Source: Klenkia marina
Lineage (GTDB): Bacteria; Actinomycetota; Actinomycetes; Mycobacteriales; Geodermatophilaceae
Assembly: GCF_900101025.1 (NCBI RefSeq)
Contig: NZ_FMUH01000003.1
Span: forward strand, 248,001-312,000
DNA length: 64,000 nt
Reading direction: 5' to 3'
Shown: piece after piece, positions 53,676 through 61,943 of the stretch
How positions within the stretch are numbered: the stretch's first letter is position 1
How the letters are laid out: the number at the start of each line of letters is the position of its first letter
The notes under the pieces: model-generated
Seen by the model: only the letters and a program-made list of their open reading frames with translations
Told to the model about the DNA's origin: nothing
The model's database searches: none
Made by a program: the position numbers and the translations under genes

Positions 53676-54773
53676 ATGGTCCGACGGGGGTGGCGCTGGG
53701 CCGTGGTGGCCCTGGGCCTGGCCGTCCTGGTCGCGCTGCCGGCGCTGGTCGCGGCCCTGCCCGCCGACGACCGCGACCTGTCGGCCGCCGAGCTACGGGC
53801 GCAGGTGGTGGCCAGCGAGGACGTCGCGTTCTCCGGGTACGCCATCTCCACCGGCGGCCTCGTGCTGCCGGTGTCCGACGCGCTCACCGGCGTCGCCGAC
53901 CTGCTGTCGGACCAGACCGCGCTGCGCGCCTGGTACCGCGACGCCGACGACTGGCGGGTCGACGTCGTCACCGCCACCGGGGAGACCGGCACCCACCGCG
54001 ACGCCTCGGGCACCTGGACGTGGGACTACGCCGACCAGCGGGCCAGCCGCGGCGACGACCCCCCGCTGGCACTGCCGAGCGCGCCCGACCTGCTGCCCAG
54101 CGCGCTCGGTCGACGGCTGCTCAGCGAGGCCACCGACGCCGAGCTCACCCGGATCGCCCCCGCCCGGGTGGCCGGGGTGGACGCCGTGGGGCTGCGGTAC
54201 ACCCCGGCCGACGCCGCGGCGTCGGTCTCGGCCGTCGACGTCTGGGTCGACCCGGGCACCGGCCTGCCGCTGCGGGTGGTGGTGCGCAGCGCCGACACCG
54301 ACGTGCCGGCGCTGGACACCCGATTCCTCGACCTCGACCTGTCGGCGCCGGCTGCCTCGACCACCGACTTCTCCCCGCCGGCGGACAGCGACATCACCCG
54401 TGACCAGGACCTCCGGGACCTCGACCTCGGTCGGCAGGAGCGGGCCGACCTGCCGAGCGCCCTCGCCGGGCTGGCGCGGCGCACGTTCGACGGGGTGCCC
54501 GACCAGGTGGGCGCCTACGGCTCGGGCATCACCGTGCTGGCCGTCAGCGCCCTGCCCGGGCGGGCGGCCGGGTCGTTGCGGGACCAGCTCAGCCGCACAC
54601 CCGGCGCCGTCGTCGACGACCTGGGCGTGCGCATCGCGGCCGGCCCCCTGTCGCTGATGGTCGCCGGCACCAGCACCCGGGACGGCGGCAGCGGCACCTA
54701 CCTGCTGGCCGGCACGGTCACCCTCGACGCGCTGGCCGCCGCCGCGCGCCAGATCCAGGAGGCAGGCCGTTGA
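53676..54773 (+). CDS. Membrane-anchored LolA/RseB-like protein
   Basis: A 365-residue protein with one N-terminal helix (WAVVALGLAVLVALPALVAAL) and an extracytoplasmic domain of the LolA/RseB superfamily. ELRAQVVASEDVAFSGYAIS, LLSDQTALRAWYRDADDWRVDVV, TWTWDYADQRA and YTPADAAASVSAVDVWVDPGTGLPLRVVV fit that fold, which binds lipid chains. No sigma factor or anti-sigma gene is adjacent, so an RseB role is unlikely. It is coupled by TTGA to an ABC exporter, suggesting a carrier or sensor for a lipid-like molecule. Confidence 0.75.
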   Translation: MVRRGWRWAVVALGLAVLVALPALVAALPADDRDLSAAELRAQVVASEDVAFSGYAISTGGLVLPVSDALTGVADLLSDQTALRAWYRDADDWRVDVVTATGETGTHRDASGTWTWDYADQRASRGDDPPLALPSAPDLLPSALGRRLLSEATDAELTRIAPARVAGVDAVGLRYTPADAAASVSAVDVWVDPGTGLPLRVVVRSADTDVPALDTRFLDLDLSAPAASTTDFSPPADSDITRDQDLRDLDLGRQERADLPSALAGLARRTFDGVPDQVGAYGSGITVLAVSALPGRAAGSLRDQLSRTPGAVVDDLGVRIAAGPLSLMVAGTSTRDGGSGTYLLAGTVTLDALAAAARQIQEAGR

Positions 54774-55693
54774 CCGGCTCGGACACCGTCATCGCGACCC
54801 ACGGGTTGCGCAAGGCCTACGGCAGCCTGCGCGCCGTCGACGGCATCGACCTCGACGTGCGGGCCGGCGACGTCTACGGCTTCCTCGGCGCGAACGGGTC
54901 GGGCAAGACCACCACCGTGCGCATGCTGCTGGGGCTGGTGCTGCCCACCGCCGGCACCGTCGAGGTGCTGGGCCGGCCGATCCCGAAGGCCGCGCGCGAG
55001 GTGCTGCCGCAGGTCGGTGCGCTCATCGAGCACCCCGCCGCCTACGGCCACCTGTCGGCGGCGGCCAACCTGTCGCTGTTCGACGCGGCCGGCCCGGGTG
55101 GGGTGCGGCGCACCCGCCGCTCGCGCATCGCCGAGGTGCTCGAGCAGGTCGGGCTCGGCGGGGTGGGCAAGCGCCCGGTGCGCGGGTTCTCCCTGGGCAT
55201 GCGCCAGCGGCTGGGCCTGGCCGGTGCGCTGCTGCGCCGTCCGGCCCTGCTCGTGCTCGACGAGCCCACCAACGGGCTGGACCCCCAGGGCATCCACGAG
55301 ATCCGCACCCTGCTGCTGGACCTCAACCGCACCGGGACGACGGTCTTCCTCTCCTCCCACCTGCTGGCCGAGATCGAGCAGCTGGCCACCCGGGTCGGTG
55401 TGCTCGACCGGGGCCGCATGGTGCTGCAGGACGACCTCGCCACCCTCACCGCGCCCACCGGCGCCACCGTGGTGGACACCCCGCAGGCCGAGCGCGCCCG
55501 CGCGGTGCTCGGCGACCGGGTGCTGTCGGCCGACGGCGACCGGCTCGTGGTGCGGGGTGCCGAGCCGGCGGAGGTCAACGCCGTGCTGGTCGGGGCGGGG
55601 GTACCGGTGTCGGGGCTGACCCTGCAACGCCCCACGCTGGAGGAGGTCGTGCTGGCTGCGGCCACGGGATCCGGGGACCGGGTGGCCGCATGA
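54770..55693 (+). CDS. ABC transporter ATP-binding protein
   Basis: A 307-residue ATPase of the drug-, lipid- or antibiotic-exporter class. Walker A is GANGSGKTT near residue 41, the ABC signature FSLGMRQRLGLA near 139, Walker B LLVLDEPTNGLDP near 159, and the H-loop SSHLL near 195. A C-terminal accessory domain follows, as in BcrA/CcmA-like exporters. It uses a TTG start overlapping the stop of the LolA-like gene and overlaps the permease gene downstream. Confidence 0.92.
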   Translation: MTGSDTVIATHGLRKAYGSLRAVDGIDLDVRAGDVYGFLGANGSGKTTTVRMLLGLVLPTAGTVEVLGRPIPKAAREVLPQVGALIEHPAAYGHLSAAANLSLFDAAGPGGVRRTRRSRIAEVLEQVGLGGVGKRPVRGFSLGMRQRLGLAGALLRRPALLVLDEPTNGLDPQGIHEIRTLLLDLNRTGTTVFLSSHLLAEIEQLATRVGVLDRGRMVLQDDLATLTAPTGATVVDTPQAERARAVLGDRVLSADGDRLVVRGAEPAEVNAVLVGAGVPVSGLTLQRPTLEEVVLAAATGSGDRVAA

Positions 55694-56502
55694 TCGCCGT
55701 CGAGCTGCGCAAGCTGTTCCGCCGCCCGCGCACCTGGATCACCATCGCGCTGCTGAACAGCCTGCCCGTGCTGGTGGCGGTGCTGCTGAAGCTCACCGAC
55801 CTGGCGCCGCGGCCGGGGGAGGGGCCGGCGTTCCTGTCCGCCGTCCTCACCAACGGCACGCTGTTCCCGCTGGCGGCACTGGCCATCGTGCTGCCGCTGT
55901 TCCTGCCCATCGCCGTCGCGGTGGTGGCCGGCGACGCGGTCGCCGGCGAGGCGCAGGGCGGCACGCTGCGCTACCTGCTGGCCCGCCCGGCCGGGCGCAC
56001 CCGGCTGCTGGTGGCCAAGCTGGTCGCGGTCATCGCCTTCGTGCTGGTCACCGTGGTGATCGTCGCGGCGGTCGGCTACCTGGTGGGCACGACGCTGTTC
56101 GAGGTGCAGTCGGTCGGCGCGACCACGGCGTTGTCGGGCAGCACGCTGACCCCCGAGCAGGTGGCCTGGCGCACGGTGCTGTCGATCGGCTACGTGACCA
56201 TCTCGATGCTCGGCGTGGCGGCGTTCGCGCTGTTCTTCTCCACGCTGACCGACTCGCCGCAGCTGGCCACCCTCGGTGCGCTGGCGGTGCTCATCGGTTC
56301 GTCGCTGCTGTTCACCCTCGACGCGGCCTCGGACATCGCGCCCTACCTGCCCACCCGCTACTGGCTCAGCTTCGTCGACTTCTTCCGCGACCCGATCCTG
56401 TGGCGCGACGTGGTGCGCGGGCTGGGCCTGCAGGCGGTGTACGTGGTCGTGCTGCTGGGCGCCGCCTGGGCGAACTTCACCACCAAGGACATCGCCTCCT
56501 GA
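55690..56502 (+). CDS. ABC-2 type transporter permease
   Basis: A 270-residue membrane protein with six predicted helices and the ABC-2 pattern: a short cytosolic start (VELRKLFRRPRTWI), AVVAGDAVAGEAQGGTLRYLLARPAGRTRLLVAKL as the coupling region, then VGYLVGTTLFEV and several C-terminal helices. Its ATG overlaps the ATPase stop (ATGA). With the LolA-like protein and the ATPase it makes a three-gene export set. The cargo is unknown. Confidence 0.9.
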   Translation: MIAVELRKLFRRPRTWITIALLNSLPVLVAVLLKLTDLAPRPGEGPAFLSAVLTNGTLFPLAALAIVLPLFLPIAVAVVAGDAVAGEAQGGTLRYLLARPAGRTRLLVAKLVAVIAFVLVTVVIVAAVGYLVGTTLFEVQSVGATTALSGSTLTPEQVAWRTVLSIGYVTISMLGVAAFALFFSTLTDSPQLATLGALAVLIGSSLLFTLDAASDIAPYLPTRYWLSFVDFFRDPILWRDVVRGLGLQAVYVVVLLGAAWANFTTKDIAS

Positions 56503-56510
56503 GGAACGGC

Positions 56511-56516
56511 TAGCTT
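56511..56516 (+). promoter_or_regulatory. -10 box of the HhH protein gene (leaderless)
   Basis: TAGCTT ends six bases before the ATG at 56523. Confidence 0.5.
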
Positions 56517-56522
56517 CCCGGC

Positions 56523-57305
56523 ATGCGGATCAGCCCGACCGAGCTCGACGCCGTCGTCGCGGGGACGCTGGACCTGGCGTTCCGGCGGTGGGACCGGCCA
56601 CGGGTGCTGGTGGGCACCCGCATGCGCACCCGGGTCGGGCTGGTGGAGGTCACCTCGGTCGACGAGGTCGACCCCGCGACGCTGACCGAGGACGACGCCC
56701 GCCGCGCCGGTGCCCGCGACCTGGCCGCCCTGCTGCGCGGGCTGGCGGCCGACCCGGACCGGCCGGTCTTCCGCGTCGGCATCCGGTTCGCCGGCGAGGA
56801 CCCGCGGGCCGTGCTGCGTCGCACCCCGCCCACCGCCGACGAGGTGGCTGCGCTGCAGGCGCGCCTGGACCGGCTGGACCGTGCGTCGTCGTCCGGGGCC
56901 TGGACCGCGGCCACCCTGGCGGTCATCGACGCCCACTCGGAACGCCGTGCCCCGGAGCTGGCCGACGAGCTCGGTCGCCCGACGCCGGAGTTCAAGCGCG
57001 ACGTGCGCAAGCTCAAGGAGCTGGGCCTCACCGAGTCCCTCGACATCGGCTACCGGCTGTCGCTGCGGGGCGCCGCGGTGGTCGACGCGGCGCTGCGGGC
57101 GGCGGGGCAGCCGGTGCCCGAGCGGGCTCCTGCTCCGGAGGGCACCCCGCTGCCCAGCCTGGGCGCGCCGGCCACCCGGGCGCTGCGGGCCGCTGGGCTC
57201 ACCACGCTGGAGGCCGTCGCCGACCTCCCCGAGGCCGACCTGCTCGCCCTGCACGGGGTCGGCCCGATCGCCGTCGCCCGCATCCGCGCCGCAGTGGGAC
57301 GCTGA
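56523..57305 (+). CDS. Three-domain protein ending in a helix-hairpin-helix
   Basis: A 260-residue protein with three apparent parts. Residues 1-105 resemble an ASCH/PUA-like fold (LDLAFRRWDRPRVLVGTRMRTRVGLVEV, then PVFRVGIRFAGEDPR). Residues 135-200 look like a winged helix (APELADELGRPTPEFKRDVRKLKELGLTESLDIGYRLSLRG). Residues 215-260 are a helix-hairpin-helix DNA-binding unit (LEAVADLPEADLLALHGVGPIAVARIRAAV). Binding of DNA or RNA is likely; the biological role is not known. Domain calls are by pattern and need profile confirmation. Confidence 0.75.
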   Translation: MRISPTELDAVVAGTLDLAFRRWDRPRVLVGTRMRTRVGLVEVTSVDEVDPATLTEDDARRAGARDLAALLRGLAADPDRPVFRVGIRFAGEDPRAVLRRTPPTADEVAALQARLDRLDRASSSGAWTAATLAVIDAHSERRAPELADELGRPTPEFKRDVRKLKELGLTESLDIGYRLSLRGAAVVDAALRAAGQPVPERAPAPEGTPLPSLGAPATRALRAAGLTTLEAVADLPEADLLALHGVGPIAVARIRAAVGR

Positions 57306-57318
57306 CCAGCGGGCCCGA

Positions 57319-57381
57319 GTGCGCAGTCGCGGTCGCCGGCACGCCGCGGCGCGCCGGCCCCGGGAACCGCGGCTGCACGGT
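57319..57381. repeat. Dispersed palindromic repeat, family B, copy 2
   Basis: Same length as the copy at 37463 and aligned without gaps, 46 of 63 bases identical. The ends still pair, but with more mismatches than in copy 1. It lies 13 bases after the stop of the HhH gene. Confidence 0.7.
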
Positions 57382-57461
57382 CGAGGTCCGAGGTGCCACC
57401 GCTCCGCGGGATCGGTTGCATGTGACCTGAGGTTGCAGGTAGGCGCCACCCGGCGTAGCAA

Positions 57462-57482
57462 GTAGTTGGATTGAGCAACTAC
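57462..57482. promoter_or_regulatory. Inverted repeat upstream of asnB2 (operator candidate)
   Basis: GTAGTTG and CAACTAC form perfect 7-base arms around a 7-base spacer. The site covers the predicted -35 element of the second asparagine synthetase gene and ends 5 bases before its -10 box. This AT-richer pocket stands out from its surroundings. Confidence 0.6.
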
Positions 57483-57493
57483 ATCGGTAGGGT
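57466..57493 (+). promoter_or_regulatory. Promoter of asnB2
   Basis: TTGGAT (57466-57471) and TAGGGT (57488-57493) are 16 bases apart. The -10 ends five bases before the ATG, so the mRNA is probably leaderless or nearly so. Confidence 0.55.
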
Positions 57494-57498
57494 GCGAC

Positions 57499-59355
57499 AT
57501 GTGCGGAATCGCGGGCTGGGTCTCCTTCGACGACGACCTGCGCCGGCAACGGGCCACGGCGCAGGCGATGACCGACACCATGGCGTGCCGGGGCCCGGAC
57601 GACGCGGGCCTGTACCTGCGGGAGCACGTGGCGCTGGGCCACCGCCGGCTCGCGGTCATCGACGTCGCGCACGGCCGTCAGCCCATGGCGCTCTCGGCCA
57701 CCGGCGCGCTGGGTGCCGGTCCCGACGCCGACCGGGTCGCCGACGACGAGCTGGCCATCGTCTACTCCGGCGAGGTGTACGACTTCCGGGAGCACCGGGC
57801 GGCCCTGGGCGGCCGGTTCGACACCGGCAGCGACACCGAGGTCGTGCTGCGGGCCCACCGCGCGGGCCTGGGCCGCGACCCGCGCGAGGTGGTGGCCGGG
57901 TTCAACGGCATGTTCGCCTACGCCCTCTGGGACACCCGCCGCGAGGAGCTGCTGCTGGTCCGCGACCGGCTCGGCGTGAAGCCGCTCTACTACTACCCGA
58001 CCCCGGACGGCGTGCTCTTCGGGTCGGAGCCCAAGGCGGTGCTGGCCCACCCCGACGTGCCGCGCGTGGTCGACGCGGCCGGGCTGCGGCAGGTGTTCGG
58101 CATGGTCGCCGACCCCGCGCACACCCCGTTCGCCGGGCTGCGCGAGGTGCCGCCCGGGCACGTCGTCCGGGTCAGCCGCTCGGGGGTGCAGGAGCTGCGG
58201 TACTGGCAGCTGGAGTGCACCCCGCACACCGACGACGTCGACGCCACGGTGGCCCGGGTGCGCGAGATCCTCGACGACACCGCCCGCCGGCAGCTGGTCG
58301 CCGACGTCCCGCTCTGCACGCTGCTCTCCGGGGGCCTGGACTCCTCCGCCCTCACCGCGCTGGCCGCCCGGCAGCTCGCCGAGGCCGGGCAGGGTCCGGT
58401 GCGGTCGTTCTCGGTCGACTTCGCCGGCAACGACACCGACTTCGTCGCCGACGAGGTGCGCGGCACCCCGGACGCGCCCTACGTCCGCGACGTCGCCGCC
58501 CACGTGCGCAGCGACCACACCGACGTCGTGCTCGACGACGCCGGGCTGCTCGACGACGCCGCGCGGCAGGCCGTGCTGCGGGCGCGGGACACGCCGGGCA
58601 TGGGCGAGATCGACACCTCCCTGTACCTGCTCTTCGGTGCGGTGCGGCGCAGCTCCACGGTCGCGCTGAGCGGCGAGAGCGCCGACGAGGTGTTCGGCGG
58701 CTACGTCGACTTCCACGACCCGGCCGCGGTCGGGGCGGACACGTTCCCGTGGCTGGCCGGCCGCATGATGGCCACCATGGCCGGTGGCGGCCCCGGCGAC
58801 CTGCTGCACGAGCGGGTGGCCAAGGAGCTCGACCTGCGCGGGCACGTCGAGGACGCCTACCGGACGACGATGGCCGAGGTGCCCCGGCTGGACGGCGAGA
58901 CCAGCCACGACGCCCGCATGCGCGAGGTCTCCTACGCCTACCTCACCCGGTTCCTGCCGGTGCTGCTCGACCGCAAGGACCGGATGAGCATGGCCGTCGG
59001 TCTCGAGGTGCGGGTGCCCTTCTGCGACCACCGGCTCGTCCAGTACGTGTTCAACGCCCCCTGGCACCTGAAGACCTTCGACGGCCGGGAGAAGAGCCTG
59101 CTCCGCGCGGCCACCGCGGACCTGCTGCCGCAGTCGGTCGTCGAGCGGGTGAAGAGCCCCTACCCCTCGACCCAGGACCCGCGCTACGGCGAGGGGATCG
59201 CCACCCGGTTCGCCGCGCTGGCCGCCGACCACGACTCGCCGCTGGCCGACCTGGTCGACCTCGACGCCGGGCTCGGCGCCCCGCGGATGGTGCAGGACCG
59301 GCTGCTGTTCGTCGACCGCTGGCTGCGCGAGTACGACGTCGACGTCCAGGTGTAG
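57499..59355 (+). CDS. Glutamine-hydrolysing asparagine synthetase (second copy)
   Basis: A 618-residue AsnB-family protein. The glutaminase domain begins MCGIAGWVSF with Cys2 and has ACRGPDDAGLYL and SGEVYDFREHR; the synthetase domain has the canonical pyrophosphate loop LLSGGLDSSALTAL near residue 277 and SGESADEVFGGY near 393. It differs clearly from the copy at 6539, which has SSGIDS. AsnB paralogues can amidate substrates other than aspartate, including peptidoglycan precursors, but the neighbours give no clear hint. Its own promoter carries an inverted repeat, suggesting specific regulation. Confidence 0.9.
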   Translation: MCGIAGWVSFDDDLRRQRATAQAMTDTMACRGPDDAGLYLREHVALGHRRLAVIDVAHGRQPMALSATGALGAGPDADRVADDELAIVYSGEVYDFREHRAALGGRFDTGSDTEVVLRAHRAGLGRDPREVVAGFNGMFAYALWDTRREELLLVRDRLGVKPLYYYPTPDGVLFGSEPKAVLAHPDVPRVVDAAGLRQVFGMVADPAHTPFAGLREVPPGHVVRVSRSGVQELRYWQLECTPHTDDVDATVARVREILDDTARRQLVADVPLCTLLSGGLDSSALTALAARQLAEAGQGPVRSFSVDFAGNDTDFVADEVRGTPDAPYVRDVAAHVRSDHTDVVLDDAGLLDDAARQAVLRARDTPGMGEIDTSLYLLFGAVRRSSTVALSGESADEVFGGYVDFHDPAAVGADTFPWLAGRMMATMAGGGPGDLLHERVAKELDLRGHVEDAYRTTMAEVPRLDGETSHDARMREVSYAYLTRFLPVLLDRKDRMSMAVGLEVRVPFCDHRLVQYVFNAPWHLKTFDGREKSLLRAATADLLPQSVVERVKSPYPSTQDPRYGEGIATRFAALAADHDSPLADLVDLDAGLGAPRMVQDRLLFVDRWLREYDVDVQV

Positions 59356-60165
59356 TCAGCTCGACAGGCGGGTGCAGTCGGCCGGGCCCAGCTCGACCGG
59401 CTGCCCCGCCGCCAGCTCGGCCAGCACCATGCCCTGCACCAGCGGGTCGGTGGGCAGCTGGCCGTGGGACACGCTGCTGGTGGCGCACACCGACTGCACG
59501 CTGATGTTCAGCGCCCCCTCGAGCTCGGCCGTCGTGGGCGGGGTGACCGTCTGGTCGTCCTCGGTCCAGATCGACACCCAGGTCGGGCCGGCCGGGGTCT
59601 CGTCGTCGGCGTTGAGCCGGCGCAGCAGGTCGCTGCTGGTGGTCAGCTGCCGGCAGGCCTCGGGGCACTGGTCGGGCGCCAGCGACGCGCCGAGGTCGGC
59701 GACCGTCGTCCCGTGGTGCGGTGAGCCCAGGGTGACGACACGGCGGGCCTGGGCGGCGCCGCCGTCCTCGGCGGCCCACAGTCGGGCGACCACGCCACCG
59801 GCCGAGTACCCCACGACGTCGACCCCGTCGGCGCCCGTGCGGTCCAGGGCGGCGTCCACGGCGTCACCGAGCACGTCCGCGGCGGCCTGCAGGTCGCCGG
59901 TGCCGTCCCCGGGCAGGGCGACGACGGTGGCGTCCCGCCCCGCGGCGGTGAGGACGTCGGCCAGCTGCTGGAGCCCGGTGGTCGACCCGCCGTAGCCGGG
60001 CACCAGGAGCACCGGCCCGGGCTCGGTCTGGCTCACCGTGGCCGGTGCCGGGGTGGTGAGCCGGGGGACCAGGACGGCGGCGGTGACGGCGAGGGCCCCG
60101 ACGACCAGCGCGGCGAGCAGCCCGAGCACCAGGCGGCGGCGGGCGGGGGAGAGGCCGGCGAGCAT
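59356..60165 (-). CDS. Secreted or anchored lipase-like alpha/beta hydrolase
   Basis: A 269-residue protein with an N-terminal signal anchor (RLVLGLLAALVVGALAVTAAVLV) and an esterase/lipase fold. PVLLVPGYGGSTTGLQQLADVL holds the oxyanion region, VDVVGYSAGGVVARLWAAE the nucleophile Ser (GYSAGG), TLGSPHHGT a typical lipase strand, and SHGQLPTDPLVQ the catalytic His near the end. Cysteine pairs (DQCPEACRQL, SVCATS) fit an extracellular protein. Its stop directly abuts that of asnB2, with no terminator between. Confidence 0.85.
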   Translation of the reverse strand: MLAGLSPARRRLVLGLLAALVVGALAVTAAVLVPRLTTPAPATVSQTEPGPVLLVPGYGGSTTGLQQLADVLTAAGRDATVVALPGDGTGDLQAAADVLGDAVDAALDRTGADGVDVVGYSAGGVVARLWAAEDGGAAQARRVVTLGSPHHGTTVADLGASLAPDQCPEACRQLTTSSDLLRRLNADDETPAGPTWVSIWTEDDQTVTPPTTAELEGALNISVQSVCATSSVSHGQLPTDPLVQGMVLAELAAGQPVELGPADCTRLSS

Positions 60166-60194
60166 TCCTCCACTGTCCCTGGTGGACTGGTGGT

Positions 60195-60857
60195 GTGCCG
60201 CCGTACCTGAGCCGCGAGGAGTACTTCACAGCGTGGTCACAGTGGCACGGCGGCACCGACCCGCGGTCGTCGCCGGTGGTGCGCGGGTGGTTGACCCTCG
60301 CCCACACCCTGGCCCGCCCGCTGGCCGGGCTGTCCCCGCTGGTGGTCACGCTGGTCGGTCTGCTGGTGGCCGCCGCAGCGGTCGGGCCCGCGGCGGCCGG
60401 TGGTGCGTGGCTCCTGCTGGCCGGGGCCCTCGTGGGCGCCTCGGGGCTGCTGGACTCCCTCGACGGCGCGCTCGCCATCGCCGGCGGGCGGGCCTCGCGG
60501 CGGGGCTTCGTGCTCGACTCCGCCGTCGACCGGCTCACCGAGGTCGCCTACGCGGCTGCGTTCTGGGTCGCGGGTGCACCGGGATGGCTGGCGGTGGTGT
60601 TCGGGGCGCTGTGCTGGTTCCCCGACTACCTGCGGGCCCGGGCCGGGCAGGCCGGGGTCGAGGAGACCGGGGCGATCTCGGTGTGGGAGCGGCCGGCCCG
60701 GGTGGCGGTGGCCGGGATGTCCCTGGTCGGCGCGGGGGTGGCGTCCGTGGTCGGGCTGCACGGGCTGGTCGTCGTGCTCGGTGCGGCAGCGGGCGCCGTG
60801 CTCGGCGCGGTCGGCAGCATCCAGCTCGCCGTGCAGCTCCGTCGGGCGCTGGGGTGA
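60195..60857 (+). CDS. CDP-alcohol phosphatidyltransferase family protein with variant motif
   Basis: A 220-residue membrane enzyme, five or six helices, of the family that makes phospholipid head groups from CDP-alcohols. The consensus D-G-x2-A-R-x8-G-x3-D-x3-D is present from Asp90 to Asp112, with all Asp and Gly residues, but Ile95 stands where Arg is normal. An unusual hydrophilic start (LSREEYFTAWSQWHGGTD) precedes the first helix. The product is unknown and the altered motif could change substrate use. It is divergent from the lipase gene and lies 93 bases before adoK. Confidence 0.82.
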   Translation: MPPYLSREEYFTAWSQWHGGTDPRSSPVVRGWLTLAHTLARPLAGLSPLVVTLVGLLVAAAAVGPAAAGGAWLLLAGALVGASGLLDSLDGALAIAGGRASRRGFVLDSAVDRLTEVAYAAAFWVAGAPGWLAVVFGALCWFPDYLRARAGQAGVEETGAISVWERPARVAVAGMSLVGAGVASVVGLHGLVVVLGAAAGAVLGAVGSIQLAVQLRRALG

Positions 60858-60867
60858 GCCGGGCCGT

Positions 60868-60873
60868 TACGCT
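60868..60873 (+). promoter_or_regulatory. Candidate -10 box of adoK
   Basis: TACGCT lies in the 93-base gap after the CDP-alcohol transferase gene and would give a leader of about 70 bases. Confidence 0.35.
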
Positions 60874-60950
60874 CGGGTGAACCCTGGGCGACCTCCTGCC
60901 CCGCAGACCGGGTTCGCACCCCTGCTGCCGAACCCCCCTGGAGTCCCACC

Positions 60951-61943
60951 GTGCCCGTCGTCGTGACCGGTTCGATCGCCACCGACCACCTGATGACCTT
61001 CCCGGGGAAGTTCGCCGAGCAGTTCATCGAGGGCCAGATGGAGAACGTCTCGCTGTCGTTCCTGGTCGACGACCTGGTGCAGCACCGCGGCGGCGCCGGG
61101 GCGAACATGGCCTACGGCATGGGCCTGCTGGGTCTGGCGCCGGTGCTGGTCGGGTCGGTCGGCTCGGACTTCGACGACTACGACGCCTGGCTGCAGCGGC
61201 ACGGGGTCGACACCCGCTCGATCCGGTGGTCGGAGGTCAAGCACACCGCCCGCTTCACCTGCACCACCGACGTCACGAACAACCAGATCGCGTCGTTCTA
61301 CAGCGGCGCCATGGCCGAGGCCTCGTTCATCGAGCTGGCCCCCGTCGCTGCCCGGGTGGGCACCCCCGACCTCGTCGTCGTCGGCCCCAACGACCCGACG
61401 GCGATGGTGCGGCACACCGAGGAGTGCCGCGAGCGCGGCTACCCGTTCCTGGCCGACCCCTCCCAGCAGCTGGCCTGGGCCGACGGCGAGATGATCCGCA
61501 GCCTGGTCGAGGGCGCCGACCTGCTGTTCACCAACGAGTACGAGGCCGCGCTGCTCAAGCAGAAGACCGGCTGGAGCCACGACGAGGTGCTCGACCGCGT
61601 CGGCTGCTGGGTGGTCACCCGGGCGGCCAAGGGTGTGCGCGTCGAGAGCCGCACGGCCGACCCGATCGAGGTCATCGCCGTCCCCGAGACCAAGCCGGTC
61701 GAGCCCACCGGCGGCGGCGACGCGCTGCGCGCCGGGTTCGTCGCCGCCCGCCAGTGGGGTCTGGGCATCGAGCGGGCCACCCAGGTGGGCTCGGCGGTGG
61801 CCACCGCGGCGGTCGAGGTCATCGGCACCCAGGAGTACGACCTGCCCCGCGGGTCGTTCCTCGAGCGATTCGCCCAGGCCTTCGGTGCCGACGCCGCCGA
61901 CGAGGTGGCCCCGCACCTGCCTCAGTCGCCGCGCAGCGCCTGA
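60951..61943 (+). CDS. adoK: Adenosine kinase of the actinobacterial AdoK type
   Basis: A 330-residue PfkB-family kinase close to mycobacterial AdoK (Rv2202c), which phosphorylates adenosine to AMP. It begins VVVTGSIATDHLMTFPGKFAEQF and has QHRGGAGANMAYGMGLLG, TTDVTNNQIASFYSGAM, TNEYEAALL and the anion-hole and catalytic Asp motif TGGGDALRAGF, where the usual TGAGD is changed by one residue. In mycobacteria this gene sits beside the cta/asnB genes; here it is some 50 kb away. It overlaps the convergent flavin reductase gene by 22 bases. Confidence 0.9.
   Translation: MPVVVTGSIATDHLMTFPGKFAEQFIEGQMENVSLSFLVDDLVQHRGGAGANMAYGMGLLGLAPVLVGSVGSDFDDYDAWLQRHGVDTRSIRWSEVKHTARFTCTTDVTNNQIASFYSGAMAEASFIELAPVAARVGTPDLVVVGPNDPTAMVRHTEECRERGYPFLADPSQQLAWADGEMIRSLVEGADLLFTNEYEAALLKQKTGWSHDEVLDRVGCWVVTRAAKGVRVESRTADPIEVIAVPETKPVEPTGGGDALRAGFVAARQWGLGIERATQVGSAVATAAVEVIGTQEYDLPRGSFLERFAQAFGADAADEVAPHLPQSPRSA

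Noticed and set aside
57499-59355. Second asparagine synthetase as part of a lasso peptide or other natural-product cluster
   Set aside because: No precursor peptide, leader peptidase or other tailoring gene lies next to it.
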